From the NCBI RefSeq assembly GCF_009690845.1, contig NZ_VWSJ01000006.1, positions 1 to 64,000 on the forward strand: 64,000 nucleotides of DNA, written 5' to 3'. This document shows positions 63,666-64,000 of the stretch, piece after piece; the stretch's first letter is position 1, and every line of letters starts with the position of its first letter. A program made the position numbers and the translations under genes. The stretch comes from Campylobacter portucalensis (GTDB lineage Bacteria; Campylobacterota; Campylobacteria; Campylobacterales; Campylobacteraceae). The notes beneath the pieces were generated by a model, which was given only the letters and a program-made list of their open reading frames with translations, did no database searches and had not been told where the DNA came from.

Positions 63666-64000
63666 ACTTTTAAAGAATTTATAGAAGCTTTATAATCATT
63701 TGATGAAAATATATAGCTACCAGCTACCACAATATCAGCACCAGCACTATCTAAATCACGCACATTTAACCCATTTACACCGCCATCTACTTCTATCATA
63801 CAGATTGAATTTGTTTTGTATATCAGCTCTTTTAATTCTTTGATTTTATCTAATACGCTAGGAATAAATTTTTGCCCACCAAAACCAGGATTTACACTCA
63901 TCAAAAGCACCATATCTACGCTATTTATTATGTGTTTTATTGAATTTATAGGTGTATGAGGATTTAGCACCACAGCAGGACTTACGCCATTGTTTCTAAT
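63662..64000 (-). CDS. rpe: ribulose-phosphate 3-epimerase, 3' part
   Basis: Incomplete: the frame runs off the right edge of the window. The visible 112 residues are IRNNGVSPAVVLNPHTP, then MSVNPGFGGQKF, EVDGGVNGLN and ADIVVAGSYIF, all typical of this TIM-barrel enzyme of the pentose phosphate pathway. The frame extends past the internal GTG at 63973, so that codon is not the true start. Confidence 0.93.
   Translation of the reverse strand: MRNNGVSPAVVLNPHTPINSIKHIINSVDMVLLMSVNPGFGGQKFIPSVLDKIKELKELIYKTNSICMIEVDGGVNGLNVRDLDSAGADIVVAGSYIFSSNDYKASINSLKV

Overview
This is an AT-rich chromosomal segment of an epsilonproteobacterium, almost certainly a Campylobacter species. The evidence is gene order familiar from Campylobacter (ppa-adk-aspS/nadK-recN-tatD-mltD-rlpA; psd/gltX-yggT-slt-mobB-fbp-metG; lnt/yajC-secD-secF-leuS-lptE-folC-mfd; sorA-sorB), frequent TTG and GTG starts, AAGGA-type ribosome binding sites and TATAAT -10 boxes with no clear -35. 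The species cannot be fixed from the sequence alone. I see no rRNA, tRNA, insertion sequence, prophage or CRISPR array.

Layout. 1-909 is a gene-free, decayed stretch. 910-3790 (minus) is aspS-adk-ppa. 3881-14009 (plus) is a long housekeeping run: nadK, recN, tatD, mltD, rlpA, hisB, kdsC, lptC, lptA, engB, a MreD-like membrane protein and mrdA, mostly cell envelope and LPS transport. 14011-19250 holds rarD, ybeY, queC, priA, a pseudopilin and psd, with a truncated mscL remnant just upstream of psd. 19474-27594 is gltX, yggT, slt, a lipoprotein on the opposite strand, mobB, fbp, a small Cys protein, metG and a Mur-ligase-like protein without a P-loop.

27675-40621 is the accessory heart of the window. 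It opens with a classical autotransporter whose start codon is separated from the body of the gene by a G9 tract, leaving it out of frame (phase OFF). Next comes a ten-gene divergent cluster (30290-38984). Leftward it has a sodium:solute symporter and a metallophosphoesterase-like protein. Rightward it has a double-rhodanese lipoprotein, a CofC-like transferase fused to a kinase-like domain, two VTT/TVP38 membrane proteins, a family-2 glycosyltransferase, a two-CCG-domain Fe-S protein, an ArsS-type radical SAM/Cys-rich enzyme and a C_GCAxxG_C_C protein. Its two promoters each overlap a perfect 6-3-6 palindrome of the same design, so one regulator may control both arms. The gene set resembles the 'rSAM/selenodomain-associated' or arsenosugar-type clusters, but no ArsM-like methyltransferase is present in the window. 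After a second decayed gene-free stretch there is a small YadA-like trimeric autotransporter with a G11 tract in its promoter.

40978-64000 returns to core functions: metK, sstT, creD, lnt, yajC-secD-secF, a small membrane protein, leuS, lptE, folC, mfd, a DUF815 ATPase, an HhH-GPD-like protein lacking the expected catalytic Asp, the Tat-exported sulfite dehydrogenase pair sorA-sorB, an RclA-type flavoprotein, alr, a DnaQ-type exonuclease and the 3' part of rpe, which runs off the right edge.
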